In this document: piece after piece, positions 11,107-20,052 of the stretch | Layout: each line of letters opens with the position of its first letter | How positions within the stretch are numbered: position 1 is the first letter of the stretch | Origin: Vibrio mimicus CAIM 602 | GTDB lineage: Bacteria > Pseudomonadota > Gammaproteobacteria > Enterobacterales > Vibrionaceae | Reading direction: 5' to 3' | Length of the DNA stretch: 64,000 nucleotides | NCBI RefSeq assembly: GCF_000338875.1 | Contig: NZ_AOMO01000027.1 | Coordinates: 181,570 to 245,569 of the forward strand | Notes under the pieces: model-generated | Databases searched by the model: none | Told to the model about the DNA's origin: nothing | Seen by the model: only the letters and a program-made list of their open reading frames with translations | Program-made: the position numbers and the translations under genes

Positions 11107-12339
11107 ATGAAAAATCTTGTTGGGCGCTTTATGCGCTATGTGACTTTTGATACCCAATCTAAACCGAAAAATCACCATTGCCCGAGTTCTACGGGGCAGA
11201 AGGTGTTTGCTCAGGCTCTTTATGAAGAACTTTTGGAATTAGGCTTGAGTGATGTATCGCTGGATGAGCATGGCTATGTGATGGCCAAACTGAAATCGAA
11301 TGTCGATTATCCAGTGCCCCCCATTGGTTTTATCGCCCACATGGATACGTCTCCAGATGCGTGCGGAAAACATGTCAAACCTCAAATTGTGGAAGACTAC
11401 CAAGGCGGTGACATCGCACTCGGTAAGGGTGATGAAGTGTTGTCGCCGATCCAATATCCCGATCTGCATTTGTTGCATGGCTACAACCTGATCACGACCG
11501 ATGGTACGACTTTGCTTGGTGCAGATAACAAAGCGGGGATTGCCGAAATTATCACTGCAATCGAAATGTTGCTCGCCGATCCTTCCATTCCACATGGCGA
11601 CATCTCGATTGCTTTTACTCCGGATGAAGAAATCGGTCGTGGAGCGAACCACTTTGATGTTGCGAAGTTTGCGGCGCAGTGGGCCTACACGATTGATGGT
11701 GGCCCGATCGGAGAATTGGAGTATGAGAACTTTAATGCTGCAACGGCGACCGTCACTTGTCATGGTGTGAATGTGCATCCTGGGACTGCGAAAGACAAAA
11801 TGGTTAACGCGATGCACATTGCGGCTCAGTTTATTTTGATGATGCCGGAAAGTGAAACACCGCAGCACACTGAGGGCTATCAAGGTTTCTATCATCTTTC
11901 GAGCGCTACCATGGGCGTGGCTAAATCTGAGTTGAAATACATTCTGCGGGACTTTGAGGCAAATGGTTTACAAGCGCGCCAAGACTTGATGCAAGCGAAA
12001 GTGGCTGAATTAAACCAGCAGCTCAAAAAAGGCCGCGTTGAAGTGAGCTTTGAACAGAGCTATTCCAATATGAAGGAAATGGTCGAGCCGCATCCGCATA
12101 TTATCGAACTGGCAAAACAAGCAATGATCGAGTGTGATGTGGAGCCTCAAATTAAACCGATTCGTGGTGGTACGGATGGGGCGCGCCTTTCATTCATGGG
12201 GCTACCTTGTCCAAACATTTTTACTGGGGGATACAATTTCCACGGTATTCATGAATTCATCACGATTGAAGGGATGGAGGCTGCGGTTCAAGTGATTGTT
12301 AAACTCGCAGAGAAAACGGCACTGCATTACCGACAGTAA
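11107..12339 (+). CDS. pepT: Peptidase T (tripeptide aminopeptidase)
   Basis: This M20-family di-zinc aminopeptidase releases N-terminal residues from tripeptides in the cytoplasm. Metal-site segments are visible in order: [48 protein letters not shown] and the terminal [11 protein letters not shown]. From ATG 11107 ([19 protein letters not shown]) the length is 410, close to the 408 of E. coli PepT. A longer frame from TTG 11086 adds seven residues that do not belong to the family, so I prefer 11107 although its ribosome binding site is weak. Confidence 0.95.
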   Translation: MKNLVGRFMRYVTFDTQSKPKNHHCPSSTGQKVFAQALYEELLELGLSDVSLDEHGYVMAKLKSNVDYPVPPIGFIAHMDTSPDACGKHVKPQIVEDYQGGDIALGKGDEVLSPIQYPDLHLLHGYNLITTDGTTLLGADNKAGIAEIITAIEMLLADPSIPHGDISIAFTPDEEIGRGANHFDVAKFAAQWAYTIDGGPIGELEYENFNAATATVTCHGVNVHPGTAKDKMVNAMHIAAQFILMMPESETPQHTEGYQGFYHLSSATMGVAKSELKYILRDFEANGLQARQDLMQAKVAELNQQLKKGRVEVSFEQSYSNMKEMVEPHPHIIELAKQAMIECDVEPQIKPIRGGTDGARLSFMGLPCPNIFTGGYNFHGIHEFITIEGMEAAVQVIVKLAEKTALHYRQ

Positions 12340-12355
12340 AAACTTGCAGAAGAAT

Positions 12356-12381
12356 AAGCCGCTCAACGAGCGGCTTTTTTT
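12356..12381 (+). terminator. pepT terminator
   Basis: A perfect 9-bp stem (AAGCCGCTC / GAGCGGCTT) with an AAC loop, followed by TTTTT, 17 bases after the pepT stop. Confidence 0.93.
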
Positions 12382-12514
12382 ACGCTGAAATTTTTCGATA
12401 TGCCAAGAGTTTTGGGATATTTCTTGTCATGCAGTAGGATTCAATGTTGAAATTAGCGCGACAAGCAACACAATCAGATAAAAGCGGCGGGTTAAGCCGT
12501 AGTAGGAGAATGAC

Positions 12515-13390
12515 ATGGAACAACTGAGCATGGTGGTAGATTTTTTGCTCACACATAAGTTGCTGCTTACCGCCTTGATTTTACTTGGCGTTATTTCAGT
12601 GCGTCGCATCATTTTGGATAACATTCGTGGAGATGCGCCCCTCATTACTGAAAAGCAGCGCAAATGGATGTCTCGTACTAAAAATGGGGTGTTTACGGTT
12701 ACTTTGCTTGCCATGTTCATGCTGTGGCAATCTGAAATTAGTGAGTTTGCGCTGTCGGTTACGGCGATTGCAGTAGCCATTGTCGTGGCTTCAAAAGAGA
12801 TTATTTTGTGTTTTACGGGGTCAATTCAACGGGCGAGTTCTCGCTCATTTCGCATTGGGGATTGGATTGAAGTCGGCACTGTGTGTGGCGAAGTGATTGA
12901 GCACAACCTGATGGCTACCGTGATCCAAGAGATCGATTTACACCACGGGCAGTACAATTACACCGGAAAAACGGCCACTTTGCCTAACAGCATGTTTTTC
13001 TCTTACCCAGTGAAAAATCTCAATTTCATGAAGCGTTATGTGTTCCATAACTTCAAAATTGTGGTTCCTGAATTTGTAAATCTTTTCCCTTTGGTGCCAG
13101 TGTTGCATGAAAAAATTGAAGAGCACTTTGCACACTTTATGGAAGTTGCCCGCCGCTACAATACGGTGATTGAGCGACATGCAGGTGTCGATTTGCCGAG
13201 TGCAGAGCCGCATATTGAAATCAGCAGCTCATCGACTGGCGAGCAGGTTGTACACGTCATGATTTTTTGCCCCACAGAACGCGCCAATCAATTAGAGCAG
13301 TTGATTCGTCGGGATTTTATGCAGGAGTATGAACGCGCATTCCCACGTTCAACCCCAGCACACATCACCCCGACATCTTCGCTCAGTTAA
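12515..13390 (+). CDS. MscS-family mechanosensitive channel protein
   Basis: This is a 291-residue protein. The N-terminal half has three hydrophobic segments, the last (LSVTAIAVAIVVASKEIILC) being the pore-lining-like helix. The soluble beta domain (FRIGDWIEVGTVCGEVIEHN, then TLPNSMFFSYPVKNL) is typical of MscS. These proteins open under membrane tension and release solutes in hypo-osmotic shock. Start ATG 12515 follows TAGTAGGAGAATGAC, a good ribosome binding site. It converges with norR, and the two coding ends overlap by 4 nt. Confidence 0.9.
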   Translation: MEQLSMVVDFLLTHKLLLTALILLGVISVRRIILDNIRGDAPLITEKQRKWMSRTKNGVFTVTLLAMFMLWQSEISEFALSVTAIAVAIVVASKEIILCFTGSIQRASSRSFRIGDWIEVGTVCGEVIEHNLMATVIQEIDLHHGQYNYTGKTATLPNSMFFSYPVKNLNFMKRYVFHNFKIVVPEFVNLFPLVPVLHEKIEEHFAHFMEVARRYNTVIERHAGVDLPSAEPHIEISSSSTGEQVVHVMIFCPTERANQLEQLIRRDFMQEYERAFPRSTPAHITPTSSLS

Positions 13391-14979
13391 TGTGAGCGTT
13401 CAATCGCATGGCTGCGTGAAATGCTGAGTCCCAGTCGTTTCGCCAGTCGAGTGAGGTTGGCACGATCGGTGTGTAAACGGCGTGCCGCTTCTGCCCAATT
13501 AAAGCTGGCTTGGGTTAATGTTTCGCTGATCAAATGGCGTTGGAATTCGTCAGTCGCTTCTCGTAATCCCAAATCTTGGAGTGCTTCACTCAACACAAAA
13601 TCCTCTTGTGGTGTTTGTTGTGCCAAGGGCGCTCTTGGCCCTTGTAATTCACCCACGTCTTCGGCTTTCAGTGTTGTGACTGGTCGTCCGCGTTGGCGTG
13701 CCTTCGCCTTGAGTGCCGCTCGGTTGATCACATGTTCCAGTTCGCGAACATTGCCCGGCCACGGGTATTGGATGAGTTGACTTAACGCCTCGGCGTGCAG
13801 TTTAAGTTGAGTAATGCCCAGCTTACGTCTCGCTTGTTCAACGAAATATCCCGCAAGCAGAGAAAGGTCGCCTTTACGCTCACGCAGTGGTGGCACATAA
13901 ATCGGGTAGACACTCAATCTGTGGTAAAGGTCAGCACGAAAACGACCCGCTTCAACCTCTTTTTTCAAATCCCGATTGGTCGCCGCCAGAATACGCACAT
14001 CGACGGTCTGCACCCGGTCTTGTCCAACGGGTTGAATTTCATGGTTTTGCAGTGCTCGCAAAATTTTGCTTTGGGCACTCAGCGGTAACTCACCGATTTC
14101 ATCGAGAAACAGCGTGCCACCATCGGCCAGAGCGAATTTGCCCATTCTGGGGCGGTCAGCCCCCGTAAACGCCCCTTTAACATGGCCAAATAGTTCGCTC
14201 TCCAACAAGTTTTCCGGAATAGCCGCGCAGTTGACATACACCAGTGGTTGGCGTTTACGGTTGGAACGGTGATGAATCGTCCGCGCAACCAATTCTTTAC
14301 CCACACCCGTTTCACCGTGGATCAAAATATTGAATTGAGAGGGTGCAACGACATCAATATCCGCTTTCATGGCGAGCATTGCGCCACTATTACCGATGAT
14401 CTCTATGTTGTCTCGGCTCCAAGCTTCTTCATTAAGCTCTTCGAGTCGCTGTTGCGTTTGTTTGGCTTGGTTCTCAAGCTCAGAGAAGGTGAGAGCCATC
14501 TTCAACGTGGCAGCGGCAATCGCCGCTAACATTTCTAAACTGCGAGGGGAGAGATGATCAAATGCATCCGGTTTTAAGCTATCAAGCGTCAAGATGCCCA
14601 GCAGCTGGTCGCCAAAATGCAGTGGTAAGCCCATGCAAGAGTGCATTGGAAGATCATCGTCGATATCAAGCAGTAAGCCATCAAAAGGATCTGGAAGTGG
14701 ACAATCTGCCGCAAAACGCACAGGCAGGTCAGCACTGCAAATCTGCGCCAACCTTGGGTGCTCACTGACCATAAAACGTCGACCCAAGGTATCACGAGTC
14801 AATCCTTGCATTGCCAGTGGTGTTAAGGTGTCGTTTTGCAGTGACATCAAGACTACACAATCACAAATAACCGCTTTACGCACCGCATCCAACAATCGGT
14901 GGAAGCGCTCTTCATTATTCGCTCCGCTGGCGAGCCCAACCGTCATTTCTAACAAAGTGGTTAGTGAGAATTCTTGCAT
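13387..14979 (-). CDS. norR: NorR-type nitric oxide-responsive sigma-54 activator
   Basis: A 530-residue enhancer-binding protein. The N-terminal GAF-type sensor spans about residues 1-180. The AAA+ domain has Walker A GETGVGKE, the sigma-54 contact loop GAFTGA and Walker [13 protein letters not shown] Fis-type helix-turn-helix at the C-terminus includes [20 protein letters not shown]. In NorR the GAF domain binds NO at a non-heme iron. I chose ATG 14979 ([21 protein letters not shown] upstream) over a TTG 14 codons earlier. It is divergent from hmpA, and the spacer contains NorR-like sites and a sigma-54 promoter, which supports the assignment strongly. Confidence 0.94.
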   Translation of the reverse strand: MQEFSLTTLLEMTVGLASGANNEERFHRLLDAVRKAVICDCVVLMSLQNDTLTPLAMQGLTRDTLGRRFMVSEHPRLAQICSADLPVRFAADCPLPDPFDGLLLDIDDDLPMHSCMGLPLHFGDQLLGILTLDSLKPDAFDHLSPRSLEMLAAIAAATLKMALTFSELENQAKQTQQRLEELNEEAWSRDNIEIIGNSGAMLAMKADIDVVAPSQFNILIHGETGVGKELVARTIHHRSNRKRQPLVYVNCAAIPENLLESELFGHVKGAFTGADRPRMGKFALADGGTLFLDEIGELPLSAQSKILRALQNHEIQPVGQDRVQTVDVRILAATNRDLKKEVEAGRFRADLYHRLSVYPIYVPPLRERKGDLSLLAGYFVEQARRKLGITQLKLHAEALSQLIQYPWPGNVRELEHVINRAALKAKARQRGRPVTTLKAEDVGELQGPRAPLAQQTPQEDFVLSEALQDLGLREATDEFQRHLISETLTQASFNWAEAARRLHTDRANLTRLAKRLGLSISRSHAIERSH

Positions 14980-15016
14980 CTTAGCTTCTTGAGTTCGGAT
15001 TTTTTGATAGTGTAGT

Positions 15017-15050
15017 GTCAATTAGACGCATCTCAAAGTGTTTAATTGAC
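15017..15050 (+). promoter_or_regulatory. Two NorR-like enhancer sites
   Basis: GT-N7-AC sites occur at 15017-15027 (GTCAATTAGAC) and 15040-15050 (GTTTAATTGAC), with centres 23 bases apart. They share an AATT-centred core that resembles NorR enhancer sites of enterobacteria. They lie 45-80 bases upstream of the sigma-54 promoter. Confidence 0.7.
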
Positions 15051-15094
15051 TCATGGAAAAAATGTTTATTTATATTTTTCAGTACATTAGCTTC

Positions 15095-15110
15095 TGGCAC
15101 GTAATCTGCT
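15095..15110 (+). promoter_or_regulatory. Sigma-54 promoter of hmpA
   Basis: TGGCACGTAATCTGCT has the -24 GG and -12 GC exactly ten bases apart, matching the sigma-54 consensus TGGCACG-N4-TTGCW at nearly every position. It lies about 60 bases before the hmpA start. Confidence 0.88.
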
Positions 15111-15170
15111 CATAGAAAAGGCTTGTTTAGAGTGGCTTAAGCCACCGTTTTAGCCTATTGAGGAGAAGTT

Positions 15171-16355
15171 ATGCTCACCCAAGAACACATTAATATCATC
15201 AAAAGCACCATTCCTTTGCTAGAGTCAGCAGGCCCTGCGCTCACACAGCATTTTTACCAACGTATGTTCAGTCATAACCCTGAGCTGAAGCATATATTCA
15301 ACATGACTCATCAGAAGACTGGGCGACAAAGTGTGGCGCTGTTTGAAGCGATTGCCGCCTATGCCAAGCATATTGATAATTTAGCGGCCTTAACCAGTGT
15401 TGTTGAGCGTATTGCTCATAAGCACACCAGTTTTAACATTCAACCTGAGCACTATCAGATTGTCGGACATCATCTGCTTGAAACCTTGCGCGAATTAGCT
15501 CCAGAGGCTTTCACTCAACAAGTTGAAGAGGCTTGGACTGCCGCGTACTTCTTTTTGGCTCAAGTATTTATTGACCGAGAAGGTGCTTTTTACTTAGAAC
15601 GCAATCACGCACTAGGCGGATGGCGCGATGGACGAACCTTTGTTGTGCAAGAGAAACGAGCCGAATCGGAATACGTGACCAGTTTTATTCTGGTACCTGC
15701 TGACGGTGGGGCTGTTCTTGATTACCAACCCGGACAATACATTGGTATTGAGGTGACCCCAAAGGGAAGTGATTATCGAGAAATTCGCCAATACTCGTTG
15801 TCACAAGGCTCGAATGGCAAAGATTATCGCATTTCAGTTAAGCGTGAAGGCGTAGGAAGTGATAACCCAGGGGTGGTTTCTCACTATCTGCACAACAAGG
15901 TGAAAGTGGGAGACAGTGTAAAACTCTATGCCCCCGCTGGAGACTTTTTCTACGTTGAGCGCAACCGCCCTGTCGTGTTGATTTCCGCTGGTGTAGGCGC
16001 AACGCCAATGCAAGCCATCTTGCACACGTTAGCGGAGCAAAACAAATCGGGAGTGACTTATCTTTATGCGTGTAACTGTGCTAAGGAGCATACTTTTGCT
16101 CAAGAAACTGCAAAGTTGGTCGCTGAGCACGGTTGGCAACAACAGGTATGGTATCGCGATGAAGCATCAGAACATGCTTTGCAAGGCGAAATGCAGTTAA
16201 CCCAAGCCTCATTGCCAGTCCAGGATGGTGATTTCTATTTGTGCGGCCCTATTGGGTTTATGCAGTACGTGGTGAAACAGCTATTGGAACTTGGAGTAGA
16301 AAAGGAACGTATTCATTACGAAGTGTTTGGTCCACATGCGCAGTTAGCAGCATAA
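15171..16355 (+). CDS. hmpA: Flavohemoglobin (nitric oxide dioxygenase)
   Basis: A 394-residue flavohemoglobin that converts NO and O2 to nitrate. The globin domain (residues 1-140) has distal Tyr29 in QHFYQ and proximal His85 in IAHKHTSF. The ferredoxin-reductase part has the FAD motif REIRQYSLS and the NAD(P)H-binding segments SAGVGATPMQA and FYLCGPIGFMQ. The length equals that of E. coli Hmp. A strong AGGAG precedes ATG 15171. Divergent norR, NorR sites and a sigma-54 promoter indicate NO-induced expression. Confidence 0.97.
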   Translation: MLTQEHINIIKSTIPLLESAGPALTQHFYQRMFSHNPELKHIFNMTHQKTGRQSVALFEAIAAYAKHIDNLAALTSVVERIAHKHTSFNIQPEHYQIVGHHLLETLRELAPEAFTQQVEEAWTAAYFFLAQVFIDREGAFYLERNHALGGWRDGRTFVVQEKRAESEYVTSFILVPADGGAVLDYQPGQYIGIEVTPKGSDYREIRQYSLSQGSNGKDYRISVKREGVGSDNPGVVSHYLHNKVKVGDSVKLYAPAGDFFYVERNRPVVLISAGVGATPMQAILHTLAEQNKSGVTYLYACNCAKEHTFAQETAKLVAEHGWQQQVWYRDEASEHALQGEMQLTQASLPVQDGDFYLCGPIGFMQYVVKQLLELGVEKERIHYEVFGPHAQLAA

Positions 16356-16386
16356 CTGAACTAAAGGTATAAAAAATAAGCATAAA

Positions 16387-16414
16387 AATAGCCAGCCTAG
16401 TTAGGCTGGCTATT
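16387..16414. terminator. Bidirectional terminator between hmpA and the cold-shock gene
   Basis: A perfect 12-bp stem (AATAGCCAGCCT / AGGCTGGCTATT) with an AGTT loop has A-rich DNA on the left and TAAAAT on the right. It sits between convergent genes and can serve both. Confidence 0.88.
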
Positions 16415-16433
16415 AAAATCTTTGGCAAGTCTA

Positions 16434-16643
16434 TTACAGAACTTTGATGCTTTCAGCTTGTGGACCTTTTTGGCCTTGAGTGATCACGAATTCCACTTTT
16501 TGACCTTCAGCCAGAGTGCGGAAACCGTCACCTTGGATTGCGCTGAAGTGAGCAAAAACGTCAGGACCGTTTTCTTGCTTGATGAAACCAAAACCTTTAG
16601 TTTCGTTGAACCATTTCACGGTACCAGTAACTGGAGTAGACAT
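16434..16643 (-). CDS. Cold-shock domain protein (CspA family)
   Basis: A 69-residue single cold-shock domain with RNP1 KGFGFI and RNP2 VFAHFS. It binds single-stranded RNA or DNA and acts as an RNA chaperone. It is the usual length for CspA proteins. A 5' leader of about 140 bases, as in cold-shock mRNAs, precedes it. Confidence 0.95.
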   Translation of the reverse strand: MSTPVTGTVKWFNETKGFGFIKQENGPDVFAHFSAIQGDGFRTLAEGQKVEFVITQGQKGPQAESIKVL

Positions 16644-16790
16644 AATAAATATCCTAAAAACATTTTTAACGTAGGCCGATTACGGCGCGGATAGCGTGGA
16701 AAAGTTGCTTGCTATTGCGTACGACACGGACGGTTACGAATAATCCAACCAAGCGATGTGTATACAAAGAACTCTTTCTAGCCGCGATCG

Positions 16791-16818
16791 AGTCTAGAGT
16801 AAACCTTTGGCTTGTCAA
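16791..16818 (-). promoter_or_regulatory. Likely sigma-70 promoter of the cold-shock gene
   Basis: Reading leftward, TTGACA (plus-strand TGTCAA, 16813-16818) is followed after 16 bases by TAGACT (plus-strand AGTCTA, 16791-16796). This predicts a start near 16784 and a leader of about 140 bases. Confidence 0.6.
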
Positions 16819-16999
16819 TCGAATCTTCAATAGAGTCGACACCCGTTAACAAAAATAATTCATTTTTATGCGCTTAATGCCATTTCTGTGTAACTAAGTT
16901 TTCTCTTTGTTCCGTGGATTTATCGGTTGACTATGCCTAAATTACGTACAAAATATCGTCGTCACACCAATGTGGCTATGAATTATATGGAGTCACCCA
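16819..16999. other. Spacer between cold-shock promoter and arfA
   Basis: AT-rich spacer that should contain the arfA promoter. No gene or stable hairpin was recognised in it. Confidence 0.4.
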
Positions 17000-17224
17000 A
17001 TGAAAGAAAAATCTGTTGCTACAACAGTGACTACGTCGGTGCTTGAAACCGATTATGGTCGAGGAACCGTTAAAGATAACGCCCTGAAAGCCGTTGTAAC
17101 GAGTTCTTTATTCCGTTGCCGAGTTGAGAAAGCGAAAAAAGGTAAAGGCAGTTATACACGGAAAGAGAAATTTAAAGGCAAAGAGCCTTACGCAAAAATG
17201 ATGGATTTCATCGCATTTGCGTAA
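17000..17224 (+). CDS. arfA: Alternative ribosome-rescue factor ArfA
   Basis: A 74-residue protein whose central part [28 protein letters not shown] and TRKEK matches the ArfA core (compare KDNAIEALL, LFRQRVEKNKKGKGSY in E. coli). ArfA binds stalled non-stop ribosomes and recruits RF2 for peptide release. Its N-terminal 20 residues are longer than in E. coli, and the C-terminus is short. A strong hairpin covers the last 13 codons and the stop, as expected for ArfA genes whose mRNA is cut or ended before the stop so that tmRNA keeps ArfA low. Confidence 0.92.
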   Translation: MKEKSVATTVTTSVLETDYGRGTVKDNALKAVVTSSLFRCRVEKAKKGKGSYTRKEKFKGKEPYAKMMDFIAFA

Positions 17225-17231
17225 GGCTTTT
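17184..17231 (+). terminator. Hairpin overlapping the end of arfA
   Basis: AGCCTTACGCAAA (17184-17196) pairs perfectly with TTTGCGTAAGGCT (17216-17228), followed by TTTT. The arfA TAA at 17222-17224 lies inside the right arm. The structure can act both as an intrinsic terminator and as a double-stranded RNase III target that removes the stop codon. Confidence 0.9.
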
Positions 17232-17648
17232 TAGTTTCTCTACTTGGCTTAGGCTAATCTTCTCTGTCTCTTAAAAAGCTTATCTCCAGCTTCTTCTTCC
17301 AGTTTACCGCTAACAACGCTTCTCTTGAGTTGGTATGACTATTAACCGTGTTTTTATAAAACGAGTCTGATATCTCAAAACAGAGAAAATTTCATAAACA
17401 AAATTTGTAATAAAATTGTTTCAGGTGTTGCATTTTGTTGCGTTTGATTTCTGAAATTACCTTACATCCAATAATTCGCAAGTGATGTGTCTTTAACCTC
17501 TGTGTAACAATAGGTTTCGTTAAAATTTGGATACAAAATGTGCATGTTTTTTGAGCTTGAAATTAATTTCTGAAGGTTCAAAATTAGCTAAAAATGAGTT
17601 TTCAAAAATGAATGGATGCTTTTTGCGGTAATTTGAGGTAGGTGCATC
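17225..17648. other. AT-rich intergenic region
   Basis: About 420 bases with very high AT content and no reading frame of note. The only recognisable element is the arfA T-tract at its left end; the promoter for the following membrane-protein gene must lie here. Confidence 0.5.
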
Positions 17649-18026
17649 ATGAAACTGTTTTTAATTCTCATGCTTTCTGTGTCAGGTGGCATCGCGTCAG
17701 CGGAGCATATCCACTCTTTCATTCTCGGTTTTGGCGTTGCCTCTCTCGCGGTCGGTAGTTGTTACTGGCTCGCGTTTCGTAGTACTCGCTTCCCGCAACT
17801 TGCCGTATTCTTGTTGCTGTGTGGCTTCTTTGCGAAAGTGACGGTGACAGTGGTGGGCGTGATGTGGGGCATCTCAAATGAGTTGATGACATCGCCATTC
17901 GTTTTTGCATTGTCTTATCTCTTCTTCTCCATTGTGGCGACTTATTTCTGGTTCCGTTACCGGGAACTGGCGATGAAGTTGAAAGCGAAAATTACTGCTA
18001 CGCACACCCAATCACACTCTCATTAA
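17649..18026 (+). CDS. Small membrane protein of unknown function
   Basis: A 125-residue protein with an N-terminal signal-like helix ending GGIASAEH and three more hydrophobic segments (about 24-45, 52-75, 84-103). The basic tail ends in HTQSHSH. Start ATG 17649 has TGAGGTAGG upstream. It is not recognised; the general look is that of a small inner-membrane accessory protein. It stands alone with a strong terminator. Confidence 0.8.
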   Translation: MKLFLILMLSVSGGIASAEHIHSFILGFGVASLAVGSCYWLAFRSTRFPQLAVFLLLCGFFAKVTVTVVGVMWGISNELMTSPFVFALSYLFFSIVATYFWFRYRELAMKLKAKITATHTQSHSH

Positions 18027-18048
18027 AAGTGATTTAGGTTGATTTCAT

Positions 18049-18078
18049 AAAAAGCAGAGCCACTGAGCTCTGCTTTTT
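18049..18078 (+). terminator. Intrinsic terminator
   Basis: A 12-bp stem (AAAAAGCAGAGC / GCTCTGCTTTTT) with a CACTGA loop, 23 bases after the preceding stop. It is symmetric, so it could act in both directions. Confidence 0.93.
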
Positions 18079-18232
18079 GCATTATGTGATTTCAATGTCG
18101 AGCGCTTCCTCCTTCCTTTGCTTTTCTCTAATTACTGGTGTGGAGATTGCGTTCAAACCTTAGACCTTTGTACAACAGCCAAATCCCAGCGCGATGATTA
18201 CAATAAGGAAAAGTGAATCAGAGGGAATGATC

Positions 18233-18472
18233 ATGGATATTGTGCTGTTTTGGGTTGAGAAACTGATTCTGGTTAGTGGAATTTTGCTAGTTTTGACCGG
18301 GATGATGCGCTACGGGCGACGCAGTCAAGACTGGAAAGGGGTCGTTACTATGTTCTATAAACGTATCCCGATGACCATTGATGAATACAAGTGGTACCGA
18401 CTAGGTATCAGCCTCATTGTCTTTGCCGTTATTTTGCGCATTGCGCTGCTAACCTTTTGGCCTAGCATCTGA
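18233..18472 (+). CDS. Small two-helix membrane protein of unknown function
   Basis: From ATG 18233 (MDIVLFWVEKLILVSG) the product has 79 residues. One hydrophobic helix lies at each end, with a basic/polar loop between them (YGRRSQDWKG, FYKRIPMTIDEYKWYR). I chose this start because GAGGGA lies at 18221-18226; ATGs at 18194 and 18227 are in frame but poorly placed. No family is recognised. Confidence 0.7.
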   Translation: MDIVLFWVEKLILVSGILLVLTGMMRYGRRSQDWKGVVTMFYKRIPMTIDEYKWYRLGISLIVFAVILRIALLTFWPSI

Positions 18473-18558
18473 TTTACACTCTCACCACCTTTTACCTAGC
18501 TGTTGTATGAATTTTGGGTATACACTTTAGCTACTGATAAAATAATTAAGGTGGTGGC

Positions 18559-19563
18559 ATGTCTTTCTCTGTTCTCATCTGTGATGACTCTCCACTTGCG
18601 CGCAAACAAATGGCGCGCTCGCTTCCTGCATCTCTTAATGCTGATATTACGTTTGCGGTGCACGGTTTGGATGCAATGAGCATTTTGGAAAAGCAAAGTT
18701 TTAAGCTCATGTTTTTGGATCTCACCATGCCGGAGCTGGATGGCTTTGAGACATTAGAAGCCATGAGCAAAAAGGGATATACGACGCCTGTGGTCGTAGT
18801 CTCTGGTGATATTCAGCCTAAGGCTAAAGAGCGTGTGCTCGCGCTTGGTGCCAAAGCATTTATTCAAAAACCGATTGATAAAAATGTGCTCAATGATGTG
18901 CTCAGAATGTTGGTGGAACCGCCCACTCAACCGCGCATTATTACTCCCGTATCGATTGAACTGCCGATTTTAAAACGCCGTGATATTTACATGGAAGTAG
19001 CGAACGTTTCGATTGGCCGAGCTGCTGACGCTTTGGCTCGCCACTTTGATGTGTTTGTCGAATTGCCGTTACCGAACGTCAACATCTTTGAAGTGAGTGA
19101 GTTACACATGGCACTGCGTGATTTAGCAGATAACAGCCAAGTGTCGGGCGTTTGTCAGGGATTCAGCGGTGAGGGGATTGCGGGTGAAGCATTAGTGCTA
19201 CTGAGCGATTCCAGTGTGGCCGACCTGAAGAAGTTGATGAAAGTGCCTGTGGATAGCGAAGATCTACAAGAATTGGAACTGTTAATGGATGTATCCAACA
19301 TTCTGGTGGGATCATTTTTGAACGGTTTGGGCCACCAAGCTGAAGTGCGTTTTTTCCAAAGCTCGCCAGTTTTACTCGGTCGACATATTTCGATCGATTC
19401 GGTGATCAACTCTACAGCAGGTTCATTTCGTAAGACCATGACATTCGAAGTCAGTTATAACATCGAAGGAACATCGATTCGCTGTGATTTGTTGTTTATG
19501 TTTGTGGATGAATCTTTACCGCTATTGGACAACAAACTTTCCTACCTAATGGAGGACTTCTGA
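18559..19563 (+). CDS. Response regulator with C-terminal CheC/CheX-like domain
   Basis: A 334-residue protein. The N-terminal receiver has the acidic pair DD (residues 9-10), phospho-acceptor Asp54 in MFLDLTMPEL and the conserved Lys in FIQKPIDKN. The C-terminal 200 residues resemble CheC/CheX-type phosphatase domains (ELELLMDVSNILVGSFLNGL). Such fusions dephosphorylate CheY-type receivers or output through a partner. Its stop overlaps the start of a PAS protein by 1 nt (TGATG), so the two act together. Confidence 0.88.
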   Translation: MSFSVLICDDSPLARKQMARSLPASLNADITFAVHGLDAMSILEKQSFKLMFLDLTMPELDGFETLEAMSKKGYTTPVVVVSGDIQPKAKERVLALGAKAFIQKPIDKNVLNDVLRMLVEPPTQPRIITPVSIELPILKRRDIYMEVANVSIGRAADALARHFDVFVELPLPNVNIFEVSELHMALRDLADNSQVSGVCQGFSGEGIAGEALVLLSDSSVADLKKLMKVPVDSEDLQELELLMDVSNILVGSFLNGLGHQAEVRFFQSSPVLLGRHISIDSVINSTAGSFRKTMTFEVSYNIEGTSIRCDLLFMFVDESLPLLDNKLSYLMEDF

Positions 19564-20009
19564 TGCTAGCGTTACCTGCGGAATTTGAACAATTCCACTG
19601 GATGGTCGACATGGTACAGAATGTCGATATGGGTTTGATTGTGATTGATCGCGATTATAACGTCCAAGTGTGGAATGGATTTATGACTCACCACAGTGGC
19701 AAACAAGCTCATGAAGCGATTGGTAAATCTCTGTTTGAGCTTTTTCCTGAGATCCCGCGTGAGTGGTTTAAGTTAAAAACCAAACCGGTTTACGATCTTG
19801 GTTGCCGCAGTTTTATTACTTGGCAACAGCGTCCGTATTTATTTCATTGCCGCAATGTGCGCCCGGTGACACAACAAGCGCAATTTATGTATCAAAACGT
19901 CACGCTGAACCCCATGCGAACGCCAACAGGCGTGGTGAATTCACTCTTCTTATCCATTCAAGATGCCACCAGTGAGGCTCTGATTTCGCTGCAAGCATCC
20001 TCTCAATAA
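19563..20009 (+). CDS. PAS domain protein, partner of the REC-CheX regulator
   Basis: A 148-residue protein consisting of one PAS fold (VDMGLIVIDRDYNVQVWN, then IGKSLFELFPEIP) with a C-terminal strand segment (NSLFLSIQDATSEALI). No output domain is fused. The 1-nt overlap with the REC-CheX gene suggests translational coupling and a physical complex. PAS may bind a ligand or cofactor, which cannot be told from the sequence. Confidence 0.88.
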   Translation: MLALPAEFEQFHWMVDMVQNVDMGLIVIDRDYNVQVWNGFMTHHSGKQAHEAIGKSLFELFPEIPREWFKLKTKPVYDLGCRSFITWQQRPYLFHCRNVRPVTQQAQFMYQNVTLNPMRTPTGVVNSLFLSIQDATSEALISLQASSQ

Positions 20010-20013
20010 ATGT

Positions 20014-20039
20014 AAAGCGGCCATGGATATGGCCGTTTT
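20014..20039 (+). terminator. Terminator between the PAS gene and the nnr gene
   Basis: CGGCCAT-GGAT-ATGGCCG with flanking AAAG/TTTT pairs. It occupies the region where an upstream ATG for the nnr gene (20023) would lie, which argues for the later start of that gene. Confidence 0.75.
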
Positions 20040-20052
20040 GCCGGATACTATT

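Noticed and set aside
11239..11895. 218-codon minus-strand frame inside pepT
   Set aside because: Antisense to a clear full-length enzyme; the sequence has no protein-family features.
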